A stretch of 64,000 nt of DNA from Winogradskya humida (GTDB lineage: Bacteria > Actinomycetota > Actinomycetes > Mycobacteriales > Micromonosporaceae). This document shows, piece by piece, positions 35,010-43,424 of the stretch (within the stretch, counting starts at the first letter, position 1; each line of letters starts with the position of its first letter). A program made the translations under genes and the position numbers. Location: assembly GCF_016862215.1 (NCBI RefSeq), contig NZ_BOMN01000056.1, positions 19,343 to 83,342 on the forward strand, in the 5' to 3' direction. Below the pieces are notes generated by a model. The model saw nothing but the letters and a program-made list of their open reading frames with translations. It was not told where the DNA came from and did no database searches.

Positions 35010-36583
35010 CCGACTGGAATTCCTACAACACGCCTCGCCTGTGGTCGATGGTCGCCAACGAGGACAACAGCGAGGCCTGGCGCCAGGTCGCGGCCTGGGG
35101 CGACATGTCCGACTCGGTCAAGGACCAGCGCGGCCTGCTGATCAACGCCCGCGAGAAGCTCATCGCGATCTGGCCCCCGGAGGAGAACGCCTCGTCCGCG
35201 GCCTTCGTGGCGAAGCTCAACAGCTTGCTCGACCGCATGGATGTGGCCAAGGCCGAGGCGATGGACACGGCGGTCGGGATGGGCAACATCCTCGACGCGC
35301 TGCGCCATGCGAAAGAGAACATCGAGCCGCTCTACGAGCAGCACTACGACAAGAGCCACGACCTCGTGCCGGCCTGGTGGGACAGCGCCGAGGACGAGAT
35401 CGACCAGCAGGCGCGTTCCCACATGATGGTTGCCGAGGCGATCGTCCAGGAAAACGTCGGCAAGATCCGCATTCCCGAGCCCTACTCCATGGAAATCGAG
35501 GTGCCCCAGGCCGGGGGGAAAGAGACCCAGCCGGGCACCAGCGACAGCAGCAGCACCGGCACCTCGACGCGGATCGGCACTCCTACCTCGATCAAGGTGC
35601 CGCACGACCCGCCTCCGCCCACCCCCGGCGGCCCGGGTGACGACCCGTCCCAGCCGACCGACGGCACCGGCCCCGGCAGCAACCCGCCGACCAGCGGAAA
35701 TCCCCCGGGCTCGAGTAACCCTCCCGGCAGCGGCACGCCGATCGACAGCGGCCCCGGCGGCCCCGGCGGCGGTGGAGGCGGCGGGACGGTGCCGACCACC
35801 GGGCCCGGGCTGTCCGGCGTCATCACACCGCCCGCGGCCACGAACCCGGGTGTCACCCCGCCTGGTGGCACCCTGCCGCCCAGCACGGGTGTCATTGGGG
35901 GTGGCGGTGGCATCGGTGGTGGCGGCGTGATCACGCCGGGTGTTCTGCCCGGCGGTGGCCCGGTCACCGGTGGCACCGGTGGCAAGGGGACCCCCATCCG
36001 TGGTGGTGGCACGATCGGCGGTTCCGGCCTGACCGGTGAGGGTGTCGGCGGCGCCGGACGCGTCGGTGGGGTGGGAGCCGGTGGTGTCGGCGGCGTGGGT
36101 CGTGGCGGTGTCCGCCCCGGCGGCGCGCGCGCGATGCCCTCGGGAGCGGTCATCGGCGAGTCGGTCGGGGGCGCAGGCCGTGGTGTCGCGGGTGGTGCCC
36201 GTGGTGGTGCCGGCGGAGTCGGCGGTGCCGCCGGTCGTGGTGTTGCCGGCGAACGTGTCGGCGGCGTCGGCGGCCGTGGCGGTGCCAGCGGGGTGAACGG
36301 CCGCGCTGGTGCCCGTGGTGCCGGCGGCATGACCCCCGAGCAGGTTCGCAACGCCCGCCCGGCGCGGCCGTCCTGGCTCCCGCCCGACCCGGAGGGTAAG
36401 TCGTCGTCGTCCATGATGTCCAGTGGCCGGGGCGCTGGTCGCCGATCCAACGGTGACAGCTCGGAGCAGCCGTTCGATCCGGACAACCCGTGGCAGGTGG
36501 CCGAGGGTGTGGATCCGGTCATCGCACCGGGTTCCGACAGCGGCTACCACGACCCCGGCCCCAACGTGATCGGCTGGCGTTAG
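35006..36583 (+). CDS. PPE-like protein with Gly/Pro-rich C-terminal domain
   Basis: A 525-residue protein. Residues 1-165 are helical, with PPE-like features (SEAWRQVAAWGDMSDSVKDQ, YDKSHDLVPAWWDSAEDEI). Residues about 170-300 are a Pro/Ser/Thr/Gly linker, and about 300-470 are almost pure Gly/Val/Ala/Arg (GGVGAGGVGGVGRGGV), followed by a short acidic end (PFDPDNPWQVAEGVDP). It lies between the WXG-like gene (4-nt overlap) and the mycosin gene (1-nt overlap), consistent with a type VII substrate exported as a heterodimer. The low-complexity part is a likely cell-surface domain. Confidence 0.7.
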   Translation: MTDWNSYNTPRLWSMVANEDNSEAWRQVAAWGDMSDSVKDQRGLLINAREKLIAIWPPEENASSAAFVAKLNSLLDRMDVAKAEAMDTAVGMGNILDALRHAKENIEPLYEQHYDKSHDLVPAWWDSAEDEIDQQARSHMMVAEAIVQENVGKIRIPEPYSMEIEVPQAGGKETQPGTSDSSSTGTSTRIGTPTSIKVPHDPPPPTPGGPGDDPSQPTDGTGPGSNPPTSGNPPGSSNPPGSGTPIDSGPGGPGGGGGGGTVPTTGPGLSGVITPPAATNPGVTPPGGTLPPSTGVIGGGGGIGGGGVITPGVLPGGGPVTGGTGGKGTPIRGGGTIGGSGLTGEGVGGAGRVGGVGAGGVGGVGRGGVRPGGARAMPSGAVIGESVGGAGRGVAGGARGGAGGVGGAAGRGVAGERVGGVGGRGGASGVNGRAGARGAGGMTPEQVRNARPARPSWLPPDPEGKSSSSMMSSGRGAGRRSNGDSSEQPFDPDNPWQVAEGVDPVIAPGSDSGYHDPGPNVIGWR

Positions 36584-37722
36584 TGTCCGTGAAACACCTG
36601 CCGCGCCACGCGTGGCTGCGGGGCGCGACCGCGCTCGTCACGCTTCTTGCGGTGACGTTGACGGCCGCGCCCGCTCACGCCGCCGAGAGTCTGCGTGAGC
36701 AGCAGTGGTTCTGGGAGCCGATGAAGCTCGACCAGGCCCACCGGATCAGCCAGGGTGCCGGCGTTGTCGTCGGCTTGCTGGACACGGGCCTCGATCGCAC
36801 CAACATCGATCTCAAGGGTGCGACGTTGCCCGGCCAGGACGTGGTCGCGGACAAGGCACCCGGCAACTTCGACGAGGTGCACCACGGCACGGCCATGGCC
36901 GGCATCATCGCCGGCCGTGGCCACGGCGCCGGCGGCCTGGACGGGGTGGTGGGCATCGCCCCCGAGGCCAAGGTCATGCTCCTGCAGCCGATCGACGACC
37001 CGATGTACACCGGTCAGGCCATCCGCTGGGCAACGGCTCACGGCGCCAAAATCATCAACATGTCGTTCCGGATCAGCCCTTCGGAGTCTCTGCACGCGGC
37101 GATCCGCGATGCCCGTGCCGCCGGTGTCCTCCTGGTGGCGTCGGCCGGCAATGGCGAATACGGCAACGCGATTGCTTATCCGGCCGCCTATCCCGAGGTG
37201 CTCGCCGTCGCTTCGCTCGGCCGCGACAACAAAGTCCTGGGCAACTCGACCTACGGCCCGCAGGTCGACCTGTCCGCCCCCGGCGACGAGATCCCCGGCC
37301 CGACCCCCGGCAACAAGTACGCCCTCGAAACCGGAACCAGCTCGGCGTCCGCCATCGTCTCCGGTGCGGCCGCCCTGATCTGGTCCCAATACCCGGACCT
37401 GACCGTCGACGAGGTCGAAGCCCGCCTCCTCGGCACCGTGACCGACCGTGGCGCCAAAGGTCGTGACGACCACTACGGTCTCGGCCAGCTCAACCTGATG
37501 GCAGCCCTGACCGGCGCGCAGCCCCCGGTGACCGCCGAGCCGGTCAAGCCCTCCGCCTCCGCGCAGCAGTCGGCCTTCGCCGCCCCGACACCCTTGAAGC
37601 CGGTCGACCAGGGCCTGCCCGGCTGGCTCTTCCTGGTCGCGATAGCCGTCGTGCTCCTCATCATCGTGGCCCTGATCGTCTCGGTGGTCCTGATCGCCCG
37701 CCGACGCCGGAGACCGGCCTGA
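36583..37722 (+). CDS. mycP: Mycosin (type VII secretion subtilisin-like protease)
   Basis: A 379-residue S8 protease with a Sec signal peptide (ATALVTLLAVTLTAAPAHA) and a C-terminal membrane anchor (WLFLVAIAVVLLIIVALIVSVVLIA split over about 25 residues). The catalytic triad is visible as D67 (LLDTGLD), H101 (HHGTAMAG) and S253 (GTSSASAIVSG), with N190 as the oxyanion residue. Mycosins stabilise the ESX membrane complex and cleave substrates. The stop codon lies inside a 22-bp tandem repeat array. No EccB-E genes occur in the window. Confidence 0.9.
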   Translation: MSVKHLPRHAWLRGATALVTLLAVTLTAAPAHAAESLREQQWFWEPMKLDQAHRISQGAGVVVGLLDTGLDRTNIDLKGATLPGQDVVADKAPGNFDEVHHGTAMAGIIAGRGHGAGGLDGVVGIAPEAKVMLLQPIDDPMYTGQAIRWATAHGAKIINMSFRISPSESLHAAIRDARAAGVLLVASAGNGEYGNAIAYPAAYPEVLAVASLGRDNKVLGNSTYGPQVDLSAPGDEIPGPTPGNKYALETGTSSASAIVSGAAALIWSQYPDLTVDEVEARLLGTVTDRGAKGRDDHYGLGQLNLMAALTGAQPPVTAEPVKPSASAQQSAFAAPTPLKPVDQGLPGWLFLVAIAVVLLIIVALIVSVVLIARRRRRPA

Positions 37723-37836
37723 CGTATGCCGGAGACCGGTCAGACGTAAGCCGGAGAGCGGCCTGGCGGGAGCCGGAGAGCGGCCTGGCGGGAGCCGCCG
37801 GACGGCCTGATGGGGCCGGAGAACGGCCTGCGGTAA
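37706..37836. repeat. Six 22-bp tandem repeats from the mycP tail to the SDR stop
   Basis: Six units starting GCCGGAGA or GCCGCCGG run without gaps: 37706-37727, 37728-37749, 37750-37771, 37772-37793, 37794-37814 (21 bp) and 37815-37836. Units three and four are identical. The first covers the last codons of mycP. The array fills the gap to the convergent SDR gene. Each unit contains CCGG/GGCC dyads that could fold. Confidence 0.85.
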
Positions 37837-37840
37837 AGGC

Positions 37841-38689
37841 TCAGATCTGGTTCTCGCCGCCGTCGACGTGCAGGTTGGCGCCGAGCATGAAACTGCTGTC
37901 GGCGGAGGCGAGGAAGGCCACGGCGGCGGCGACCTCGTCGGGGCGGCCCATCCGGCCGATGGCGATCCGGGCTGCCTCGCCGGCCTTGAAGGCGTCGGCG
38001 TTGTCCTCGCCGACGAGCTCGGTGATGCCGGAGGTGTCGATCGGCCCCGGTGAGATGGCGTTGACCCGGATGCCCCGGCCGGTGAGTTCGTGGGCCCAGG
38101 TCCGGGCGAAGGACCGGATGGCAGCCTTGGACGCCGAGTAGGCCCCGAAGCCCGCCGTGCCGTTCTCGGCGGCGGTGGACGCGTTCAGGATCACCGAGGC
38201 ACCATCGTTGAGCAGCGGCAACGCCTTCTGCACGGTGAACAGTGTGCCCTTGACGTTGACGTCGAAGACGCGATCGTAGTCCTCGGCGGTGATCTGCTCG
38301 ACCGTCGCGAACGAGGCGGTGGCCGCGTTCGCGAACAGCACGTCCAACCCTCGTCCGTAGGCGCGGACCGTGTCATAGAGCCGGTCAAGGTCAGCCGGAT
38401 CGGTGATGTCGCCAGCCACCGCAGTAACCCCGGCGCCGCTGTCCCCGGCCCTCGCACTAGCCCCGGCGCTGTTGTCTCCGGCCCTCGCAGTAGCCCCGGC
38501 GCTGGTGTCTCCGGCCCTCGCGGTGACTCCGGCGCCGATGACCTCGACGGCCTCGTCCAGTTCGGCCTTACGCCGCCCGGTGATGAAGACGCGCGCGCCT
38601 TCGGCGACCAGCCGCGCCGCGGTGGCCCGGCCGATTCCCCGCGTGCCGCCCCCGGTGATGACTGCGACCTTGCCCTCGAGCCTCTTCAC
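37841..38689 (-). CDS. SDR oxidoreductase with an expanded internal repeat
   Basis: A 282-residue classical SDR. ITGGGTRGIGRA (cofactor), GRRKAELDEA, NASTAAE (Ser), YSASKAAIRSF (Tyr/Lys) and ANLHVDGGENQI are normal. Between the segment after beta-2 and the ITDPADLDRL segment it carries four copies of an 11-residue repeat (AGVTARAGDTS type), about 30 residues longer than usual. This is encoded by a 33-bp tandem repeat. The reading frame is preserved, so the protein is probably functional with a floppy surface loop. The GTG at 38689 is divergent from a TetR gene whose twin operators lie between them. Confidence 0.83.
   Translation of the reverse strand: MKRLEGKVAVITGGGTRGIGRATAARLVAEGARVFITGRRKAELDEAVEVIGAGVTARAGDTSAGATARAGDNSAGASARAGDSGAGVTAVAGDITDPADLDRLYDTVRAYGRGLDVLFANAATASFATVEQITAEDYDRVFDVNVKGTLFTVQKALPLLNDGASVILNASTAAENGTAGFGAYSASKAAIRSFARTWAHELTGRGIRVNAISPGPIDTSGITELVGEDNADAFKAGEAARIAIGRMGRPDEVAAAVAFLASADSSFMLGANLHVDGGENQI
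38412..38543. repeat. Four 33-bp in-frame tandem repeats inside the SDR gene
   Basis: Units at 38412-38444, 38445-38477, 38478-38510 and 38511-38543. The two middle units differ at only two positions and the outer ones are more diverged, as expected for duplication spreading from the centre. The period is a multiple of three, so copy-number change keeps the frame. Confidence 0.88.
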
Positions 38690-38712
38690 GGATCGATCTC
38701 CCCACAGTTTAG

Positions 38713-38765
38713 TTCCGGTCCGAACGGAACAGAACGCTAGCACTTCCGGTCCGTGCGGTACAGAA
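38713..38765. promoter_or_regulatory. Twin direct-repeat operators between SDR and tetR
   Basis: Two 22-bp elements beginning TTCCGGTCCG at 38713-38734 and 38744-38765 match at 19 of 22 positions, 31 bp apart (about three helical turns). The first contains a GTTCCG-7-CGGAAC inverted repeat. They fill the promoter region of the divergent pair and are likely sites for the adjacent TetR. Confidence 0.6.
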
Positions 38766-38773
38766 GGGGTACG

Positions 38774-39397
38774 ATGGCGAGCATGGAAGCCATCCGGAAG
38801 GCGCCGATCGGTCGGCCGCGCGGGTTCGACGCCGACAAGGCGCTGGAGCGGGCCATGGTCGTCTTCTGGGAGCAGGGCTACGACGGCGTCAGCCTGACCG
38901 ACCTGACCGCCGCCATGGGCATCACGAAGACGAGCATGTACGCCGCTTTCGGCAACAAGGAGGACCTGTTCCGCAAGGCCCTCGTACGTTACGCCGAAGG
39001 CCCGGCCGCCTACGTCGCCAAGGCACTGGCAGAACCGACCGCCCGCGAGGTGGCGACGGCCTTCCTCGCCGGCTCGGTCCAGGCCAGCACCCAGCCCGAC
39101 TGCCCCGCCGGTTGCCTGGGTGTGCAGGGCGCGCTGACCGCCGGGGATTCCAGCCGGATCGCCCGCGACATCCTGGCCGACTGGCGCCACGAGGGTCAGG
39201 CCTACCTCCGCGACCGGTTCCAGCGGGCCGTCGACGACGGTGACCTGCCCCCGGAGGCGGATCCGGCGCTGCTCGGCCGCTACATCATGACCGTGGCGAA
39301 CGGCATCGCTGTCCAGGCGTCCGGCGGCGCAACCCGCGACGAGCTCGAGCAGATAGCGAGCGCCGCGCTGGGAAACTGGCCGCCAAAAGCGACATAA
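38774..39397 (+). CDS. TetR family transcriptional regulator
   Basis: A 207-residue TetR-type repressor. The HTH is SLTDLTAAMGITKTSMYAAF followed by GNKEDLFRKAL. The C-terminal domain has DCPAGCLGVQGALTAGD, a Cys-containing pattern of the TetR_C_16-like branch that often controls divergent oxidoreductase genes. The ATG at 38774 follows GAAGGGG. It is divergent from the SDR gene and separated by twin operators, so it likely represses both. Confidence 0.88.
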   Translation: MASMEAIRKAPIGRPRGFDADKALERAMVVFWEQGYDGVSLTDLTAAMGITKTSMYAAFGNKEDLFRKALVRYAEGPAAYVAKALAEPTAREVATAFLAGSVQASTQPDCPAGCLGVQGALTAGDSSRIARDILADWRHEGQAYLRDRFQRAVDDGDLPPEADPALLGRYIMTVANGIAVQASGGATRDELEQIASAALGNWPPKAT

Positions 39398-39569
39398 TTC
39401 GCTTAGTGTATAAATAAGGCTAAGGCCGAATCCTCAAAGAAAAGCTGTGCACCCGATGACCGTCCGCCAACGGATGAGTCGCGGCCGCAGAACGTGCCGG
39501 CAAGGCCCAGCCGACCTGCTGAGCGGTGGAGTGCCACGTCGGCCCCAAAAGCGCTTAGCGTGACATTCC

Positions 39570-41402
39570 ATGCTGAAAATTCGGAAAGGTCGGACATCGG
39601 CATGGCGTACGGGCCTCATGGCCGTCGTCAGTGCCGCGATGATCGGCGCCGCGGGGGTCGCCATCGCGGGGGTTGTCAACAGCGCTCCCGCCGCCGCCCC
39701 CTCGTTCGACGGCGCGGTCTACACAGTCGCCTACCGGGGTAGCACCGTCTACGTCGGAGGGGCGTTCACCAAGGCGATCGTGGCCGGCAAGAGCGTCGCG
39801 CGGAGCCGGCTCGCAGCCTTCGACGCGTCCACGGGTGCACTGCTCGACTGGAATCCCGGGGCGGACGCAGCCGTGAAGGCGCTGGCAGTCGACGGGACCT
39901 CGGTCTACGCGGCCGGTGACTTCGCCGCCGTGGGTGGCGTGACGCGGGACTCGCTGGTCAAGCTGGACGCCACCACGGGCGCGGTGGGCGCCTTCAAGCA
40001 CAGCCTCACCGGGGAGCCGCGGACGCTCGCCGTCGGGAACGGACTCCTCTACCTGGGTGGCCGCATCACCGGGGTGGACAGTGCCGTGCGTACGAACCTG
40101 GCGGCCTTCACGCTGTCGTCCGGGGCACTCGCGAAGTGGGCGCCCACCACCGATGCGCCGGTCAACGCGCTGGCCGTCGCCGGGACGCGGGTCTATCTCG
40201 GCGGGAGTTTCCACAAGACGAACGGCGCGAGTACGACGTTGCGGCTGACCGCTGTGAACGCCACCGACGGCAAACTGGACAAGACATTCGCTCCGAAGCC
40301 GGTGTCGCAGGTCTTCGCACTCGCCGTCGACGCGCAGGGCGTGTACGCGGCCCTCGGCGGCCAGGGCGGCCGGGCGATCGCCTACACGCCGGCCGGTGCC
40401 ACCCGCTGGACCCGGGTCTTCGACGGCGACGCCCAGGCGATCACGGTGCTGGACGGCGTGACGTACGTGGGCGGGCACTTCGACAAGGCGTGCACCACCA
40501 CCTCGAACGGCGCGCAGGGCACGTGCACCGACGGTTCTGTGTCGCGGATCAAGCTCGCGGCTGTCGACTCGGTGGGCAGCCTGTTGCCGTGGGCGCCGCA
40601 GGCGAACGGTGTCGCGGGTGTGTGGTCGCTGGCCGCGAACCCGGCACTGGGTCAGGTGTCGACGGGTGGTGCGTTCACCACGATCGGCGGCCAGACGCAG
40701 AAGCGGTTCGCGTTGTTCAAGGCGGCGGCGGTTACGCCGTCCTCGCCGCCGGTTCCCGCGGGTCCGGTGCCGGTGGTCTCCTACAACTTCGATTCGACCG
40801 TGCAGGACGGGGTCTTCGACGACGGTTCCGGCAACGGGCACGTGCTGCGGACCTCGACGAGCAAGGGCGGCGTCCTGCGTACGGCACCGCACGGTACCGG
40901 CCAGGCGATCATCTTCCCGGACCCGTGCGACGGCGTCGGCTGTCCCCGGCTCGTGTTGCAGACCCCGGGCACCGCGAAGCTGAACCCGGCGAACAAGCCG
41001 GTGCGGTTCGGTGCGTCGGTGCAGCTGTCGTCGGACCACACCAGCGACGGCCAGAACGTGCTGCAGAAGGGCTATTCGTCGACCGGCGGCCAATACAAGC
41101 TGCAGATCGACAAGAAGCCGGGCCGCCCGAGCTGCGCGCTGACCGATGCGCAGAGCTCCAGGATCTACCTCGCGCAGAGCAGTATCTCGGTCGCGGACGG
41201 GGAGTGGCACAGCCTGGAATGCCGTCGTACGGAAACCGCGCTGAGCATCGTGGTCGACGACGTGGTGCAGAAGTCGATCGAGGTCCCCGCGACCCTGTCG
41301 GTGACCAACGCCGCGCCGCTGGTGCTCGGCGGTAAGGGACTGGCCGAGAATGCCGACCAGTTCCAGGGTGCTCTCGACGACGTCTGGGTGACCATCGGAT
41401 AA
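39570..41402 (+). CDS. Secreted propeller-LamG (concanavalin-like) protein
   Basis: A 610-residue exported protein. After a signal peptide (TGLMAVVSAAMIGAAGVAIAG) come repeats with the pattern VYVGGAFT, VYAAGDFAAVGG, LYLGGRITGV and VYLGGSFHKTNG to about residue 390, a delta-60/Kelch-like propeller. The C-terminal 200 residues are LamG-like (VVSYNFDSTVQDGVFDDGSGNGH, VADGEWHSLECRRT, ALDDVWVTIG). A carbohydrate-binding or adhesive surface role is inferred. The start codon has only a weak ribosome binding site. The 172 bp upstream contain TATAAAT at about 39410 but no clear -35. Confidence 0.78.
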   Translation: MLKIRKGRTSAWRTGLMAVVSAAMIGAAGVAIAGVVNSAPAAAPSFDGAVYTVAYRGSTVYVGGAFTKAIVAGKSVARSRLAAFDASTGALLDWNPGADAAVKALAVDGTSVYAAGDFAAVGGVTRDSLVKLDATTGAVGAFKHSLTGEPRTLAVGNGLLYLGGRITGVDSAVRTNLAAFTLSSGALAKWAPTTDAPVNALAVAGTRVYLGGSFHKTNGASTTLRLTAVNATDGKLDKTFAPKPVSQVFALAVDAQGVYAALGGQGGRAIAYTPAGATRWTRVFDGDAQAITVLDGVTYVGGHFDKACTTTSNGAQGTCTDGSVSRIKLAAVDSVGSLLPWAPQANGVAGVWSLAANPALGQVSTGGAFTTIGGQTQKRFALFKAAAVTPSSPPVPAGPVPVVSYNFDSTVQDGVFDDGSGNGHVLRTSTSKGGVLRTAPHGTGQAIIFPDPCDGVGCPRLVLQTPGTAKLNPANKPVRFGASVQLSSDHTSDGQNVLQKGYSSTGGQYKLQIDKKPGRPSCALTDAQSSRIYLAQSSISVADGEWHSLECRRTETALSIVVDDVVQKSIEVPATLSVTNAAPLVLGGKGLAENADQFQGALDDVWVTIG

Positions 41403-41413
41403 GGGAACACAAA

Positions 41414-41446
41414 ACGGGGGTGGCGCTGGGGAAGCGCCACCCCCGT
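41414..41446. terminator. Bidirectional intrinsic terminator
   Basis: A perfect 14-bp stem (arms 41414-41427 and 41433-41446, ACGGGGGTGGCGCT) with a 5-nt loop lies between convergent stop codons at 41402 and 41458. On the minus strand it is followed by TTTT, giving a classical rho-independent terminator for the coiled-coil gene. It also serves the plus-strand LamG gene. Confidence 0.88.
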
Positions 41447-41457
41447 CACCGATTGCG

Positions 41458-42114
41458 TCAGTCCTTGAGCGGCCCGCCGGACTGGACCTCCACCAGCGCG
41501 TGCTCGCCCACCGAGGGCTCGTCCACCCACAGTGCCCGCAACTGCGTCTGCATGAACGATGCCAGCCGCGTCCGGTATTCGCGATCGAAGACCTCGAGGC
41601 TCTCGATCTGCGTCTGCAACGCCTCGCGCTTGGTGCCGAGGCTGCCCACCACGTCGTCGTACCGCTGCTGGGCCTGGGCCTTGAGCTGGCCGGCCTGGTC
41701 ACGGGCGTCCCCGGTGATGGTCCGGGCCTGCGCTCGCGCCTCCGCCACGATCTTGTCGGCGGTGCGGCGGGCCTCCTCGGTCTTCTCACGTGCCTCGCGG
41801 GTCGTCTTCTCGGCGGCCTTGCGGGCGTCGGCGAGCACCTTCTCGGCCTGGCCGCGTACGTTGCGGGAATGCTCCTGGGCGTCCTCGCCGATCTTCTCCG
41901 CGGTGGCCTGCGCGTCGGTGCGGATCTTGTCCGCCTGCCGGTTGGCGATGCCGATGTGTTCCTCGGCCGTGCGCTGGGCCAGGGTGAGGACCTGCAGTGC
42001 CTGGTTCGGCGGCATGACCACCGGCTGTTCCGTCGTCGCGCTGTCCGGGGAACGGCCCTGCATGATGATCTTGAGTCGTTCCGCCGCCTGGTTCTCGCCC
42101 ACGGTGACCTCCAT
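41458..42114 (-). CDS. DivIVA-like coiled-coil protein
   Basis: A 218-residue charged helical protein. Residues about 45-190 form an uninterrupted coiled coil (TAEEHIGIANRQADKIRTDA, EKTEEARRTADKIVAEA), resembling the C-terminal half of DivIVA/Wag31-type cell-pole proteins. The first 45 residues do not show the canonical DivIVA lipid-binding N-terminus. The ATG at 42114 begins the plausible N-terminus MEVTVGENQAAERL. No strong Shine-Dalgarno is visible. A scaffold role is possible but not proven. Confidence 0.65.
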   Translation of the reverse strand: MEVTVGENQAAERLKIIMQGRSPDSATTEQPVVMPPNQALQVLTLAQRTAEEHIGIANRQADKIRTDAQATAEKIGEDAQEHSRNVRGQAEKVLADARKAAEKTTREAREKTEEARRTADKIVAEARAQARTITGDARDQAGQLKAQAQQRYDDVVGSLGTKREALQTQIESLEVFDREYRTRLASFMQTQLRALWVDEPSVGEHALVEVQSGGPLKD

Positions 42115-42181
42115 CTGATAACGCGCCGGGATTGACGGATTCAGGTAGATAACGGTCCGGAGCAGTTCCGCGGTATGGCCG

Positions 42182-42781
42182 ATGGACAATGTCGATAATA
42201 AGTCCCTTTTGTGGCATTTCCCGATCAATAGCCGCGCAGTTGATCCCCACGTGAAGCTCTGGATCGGGTGGGGACTGCTCCTGTTGTCGCTGCTGATGGG
42301 CACCGCGCTGATCGGCCTGATCCGCACGGGCGCCGAGCTGCTGACCACTATTCATCCGGTGCCCGCCCAGCTCAACGAGGCTGTGGACGACGGCGACCTG
42401 CGTTTCGTCGTGCGGGGTGCGCATTGCGGAATCGATCAGGTCGGCACCGCGGACCTGGGTCAGCGCGCCCGCGGCGAATTCTGTTTCGTGGAGCTCTCGA
42501 TCCTCAATTCCGGGACCGCCGCGCGGATATTCGACGCGACCGGGCAGAAAGCGTTCGACGCCGCGGGTGCCACATTCCTGGCGGACGGGGCGGCGGGACT
42601 CTATGCCGACGACCGCAACCGGTCGCTGCTGGAGACCATCGAGCCGGGCCGGCGCGTACGCGGAACGCTCGTCTTCGACGTCCCCGATGCCTCCCACCTG
42701 GATGCCGTCGTCCTGCACGGATCGGCGAGCAGCCCCGGGGTGCGGATCGCGCTGGGGTGGGTAGCGTCAGGGAATGGCTGA
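42182..42781 (+). CDS. DUF4352-like membrane-anchored protein
   Basis: A 199-residue protein with one N-terminal transmembrane helix (WIGWGLLLLSLLMGTALIGLI) and an extracellular beta domain of the DUF4352/telokin-like type: DLRFVVRGAHCGIDQVG, FCFVELSILNSGTAARIFD, then VRGTLVFDVPDASHLDAVVLHG. The two Cys (HCG, FCF) may form a disulfide. The ATG at 42182 is used; a GTG at 42251 directly before the helix is an alternative. It overlaps the SIMPL gene by 8 nt. Confidence 0.72.
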   Translation: MDNVDNKSLLWHFPINSRAVDPHVKLWIGWGLLLLSLLMGTALIGLIRTGAELLTTIHPVPAQLNEAVDDGDLRFVVRGAHCGIDQVGTADLGQRARGEFCFVELSILNSGTAARIFDATGQKAFDAAGATFLADGAAGLYADDRNRSLLETIEPGRRVRGTLVFDVPDASHLDAVVLHGSASSPGVRIALGWVASGNG

Positions 42782-43424
42782 GCAACCGATGGTCGTCGTC
42801 CGCGGCGAGGCAGTGCGCGAGGTTCCCCCCGAGATCGCGCTCTTCTCCGTCACCGTGTCCGCACGCGACAAGGACCGCGAGGTCGCGATCACCCGGCTCG
42901 CCGAACGGGCCGCCGAGCTCCGTTCCGCGCTCGACGACTACCCGGACGCCATCGAGCGCCGCGAGACCGGCGGGGTGCAGATCCGGCCCGAGCTGAAGAA
43001 GGGCGGCGAGCGCGTCTCGGCGTACGCAGGGAGTATCAGCGTCACGGTGACCGTGACCGACTTCGCCAGCCTGGGGGACATGCTGCTGCGCCTGGCGAAT
43101 CAGGACCTGACGTCGATCTCCGGGCCGTGGTGGCAGCTGCGTCCGGGCAGCAAGGCCGGCGCCGAGGTGCGCAGGGCCGCGATCGCCGACGCGCTCAGCC
43201 GCGCCCACGAGTACGCCGAGGCAGTCGGAGCCCAGGTCGACCGGCTCGTGGAGATCGGCGACGAGGGGACCGGCGGCGGGGGTGGCGGCATGATGCGCGC
43301 GATGGCGTTCAAGGGCGACATGGCCGAACCGGAGCTGGAGGTCGACCCTCAGCCGCAGACGGTGCACGCCTCGGTGACCGTCCGGGTGACGATCACCGAG
43401 CCGCACTCACTGAAGGTCACTTAG
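42774..43424 (+). CDS. SIMPL (DUF541) domain protein
   Basis: A 216-residue SIMPL/DUF541 protein. MVVVRGEAVREVPPEIALFSVTV at the start, YAGSISVTVTVTDFASLGDML in the middle and VHASVTVRVTITEPHSL at the end match the family, found in OMP26-like and kinase-associated proteins of unclear function. It has no signal peptide, so it is probably cytoplasmic or leaderless-exported. It is cotranscribed with the DUF4352-like gene and converges with the aldo/keto reductase gene, overlapping it by 8 nt. Confidence 0.83.
   Translation: MAEQPMVVVRGEAVREVPPEIALFSVTVSARDKDREVAITRLAERAAELRSALDDYPDAIERRETGGVQIRPELKKGGERVSAYAGSISVTVTVTDFASLGDMLLRLANQDLTSISGPWWQLRPGSKAGAEVRRAAIADALSRAHEYAEAVGAQVDRLVEIGDEGTGGGGGGMMRAMAFKGDMAEPELEVDPQPQTVHASVTVRVTITEPHSLKVT

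Noticed and set aside
37706..38543. Tandem repeats considered as CRISPR
   Set aside because: Units are contiguous without unique spacers, one array is in-frame coding, and no cas genes are near.
39398..39569. Possible c-di-GMP riboswitch before the LamG gene
   Set aside because: GCCGAC/GTCGGC stems exist, but the GEMM core sequence is not present; a covariance search would be needed.
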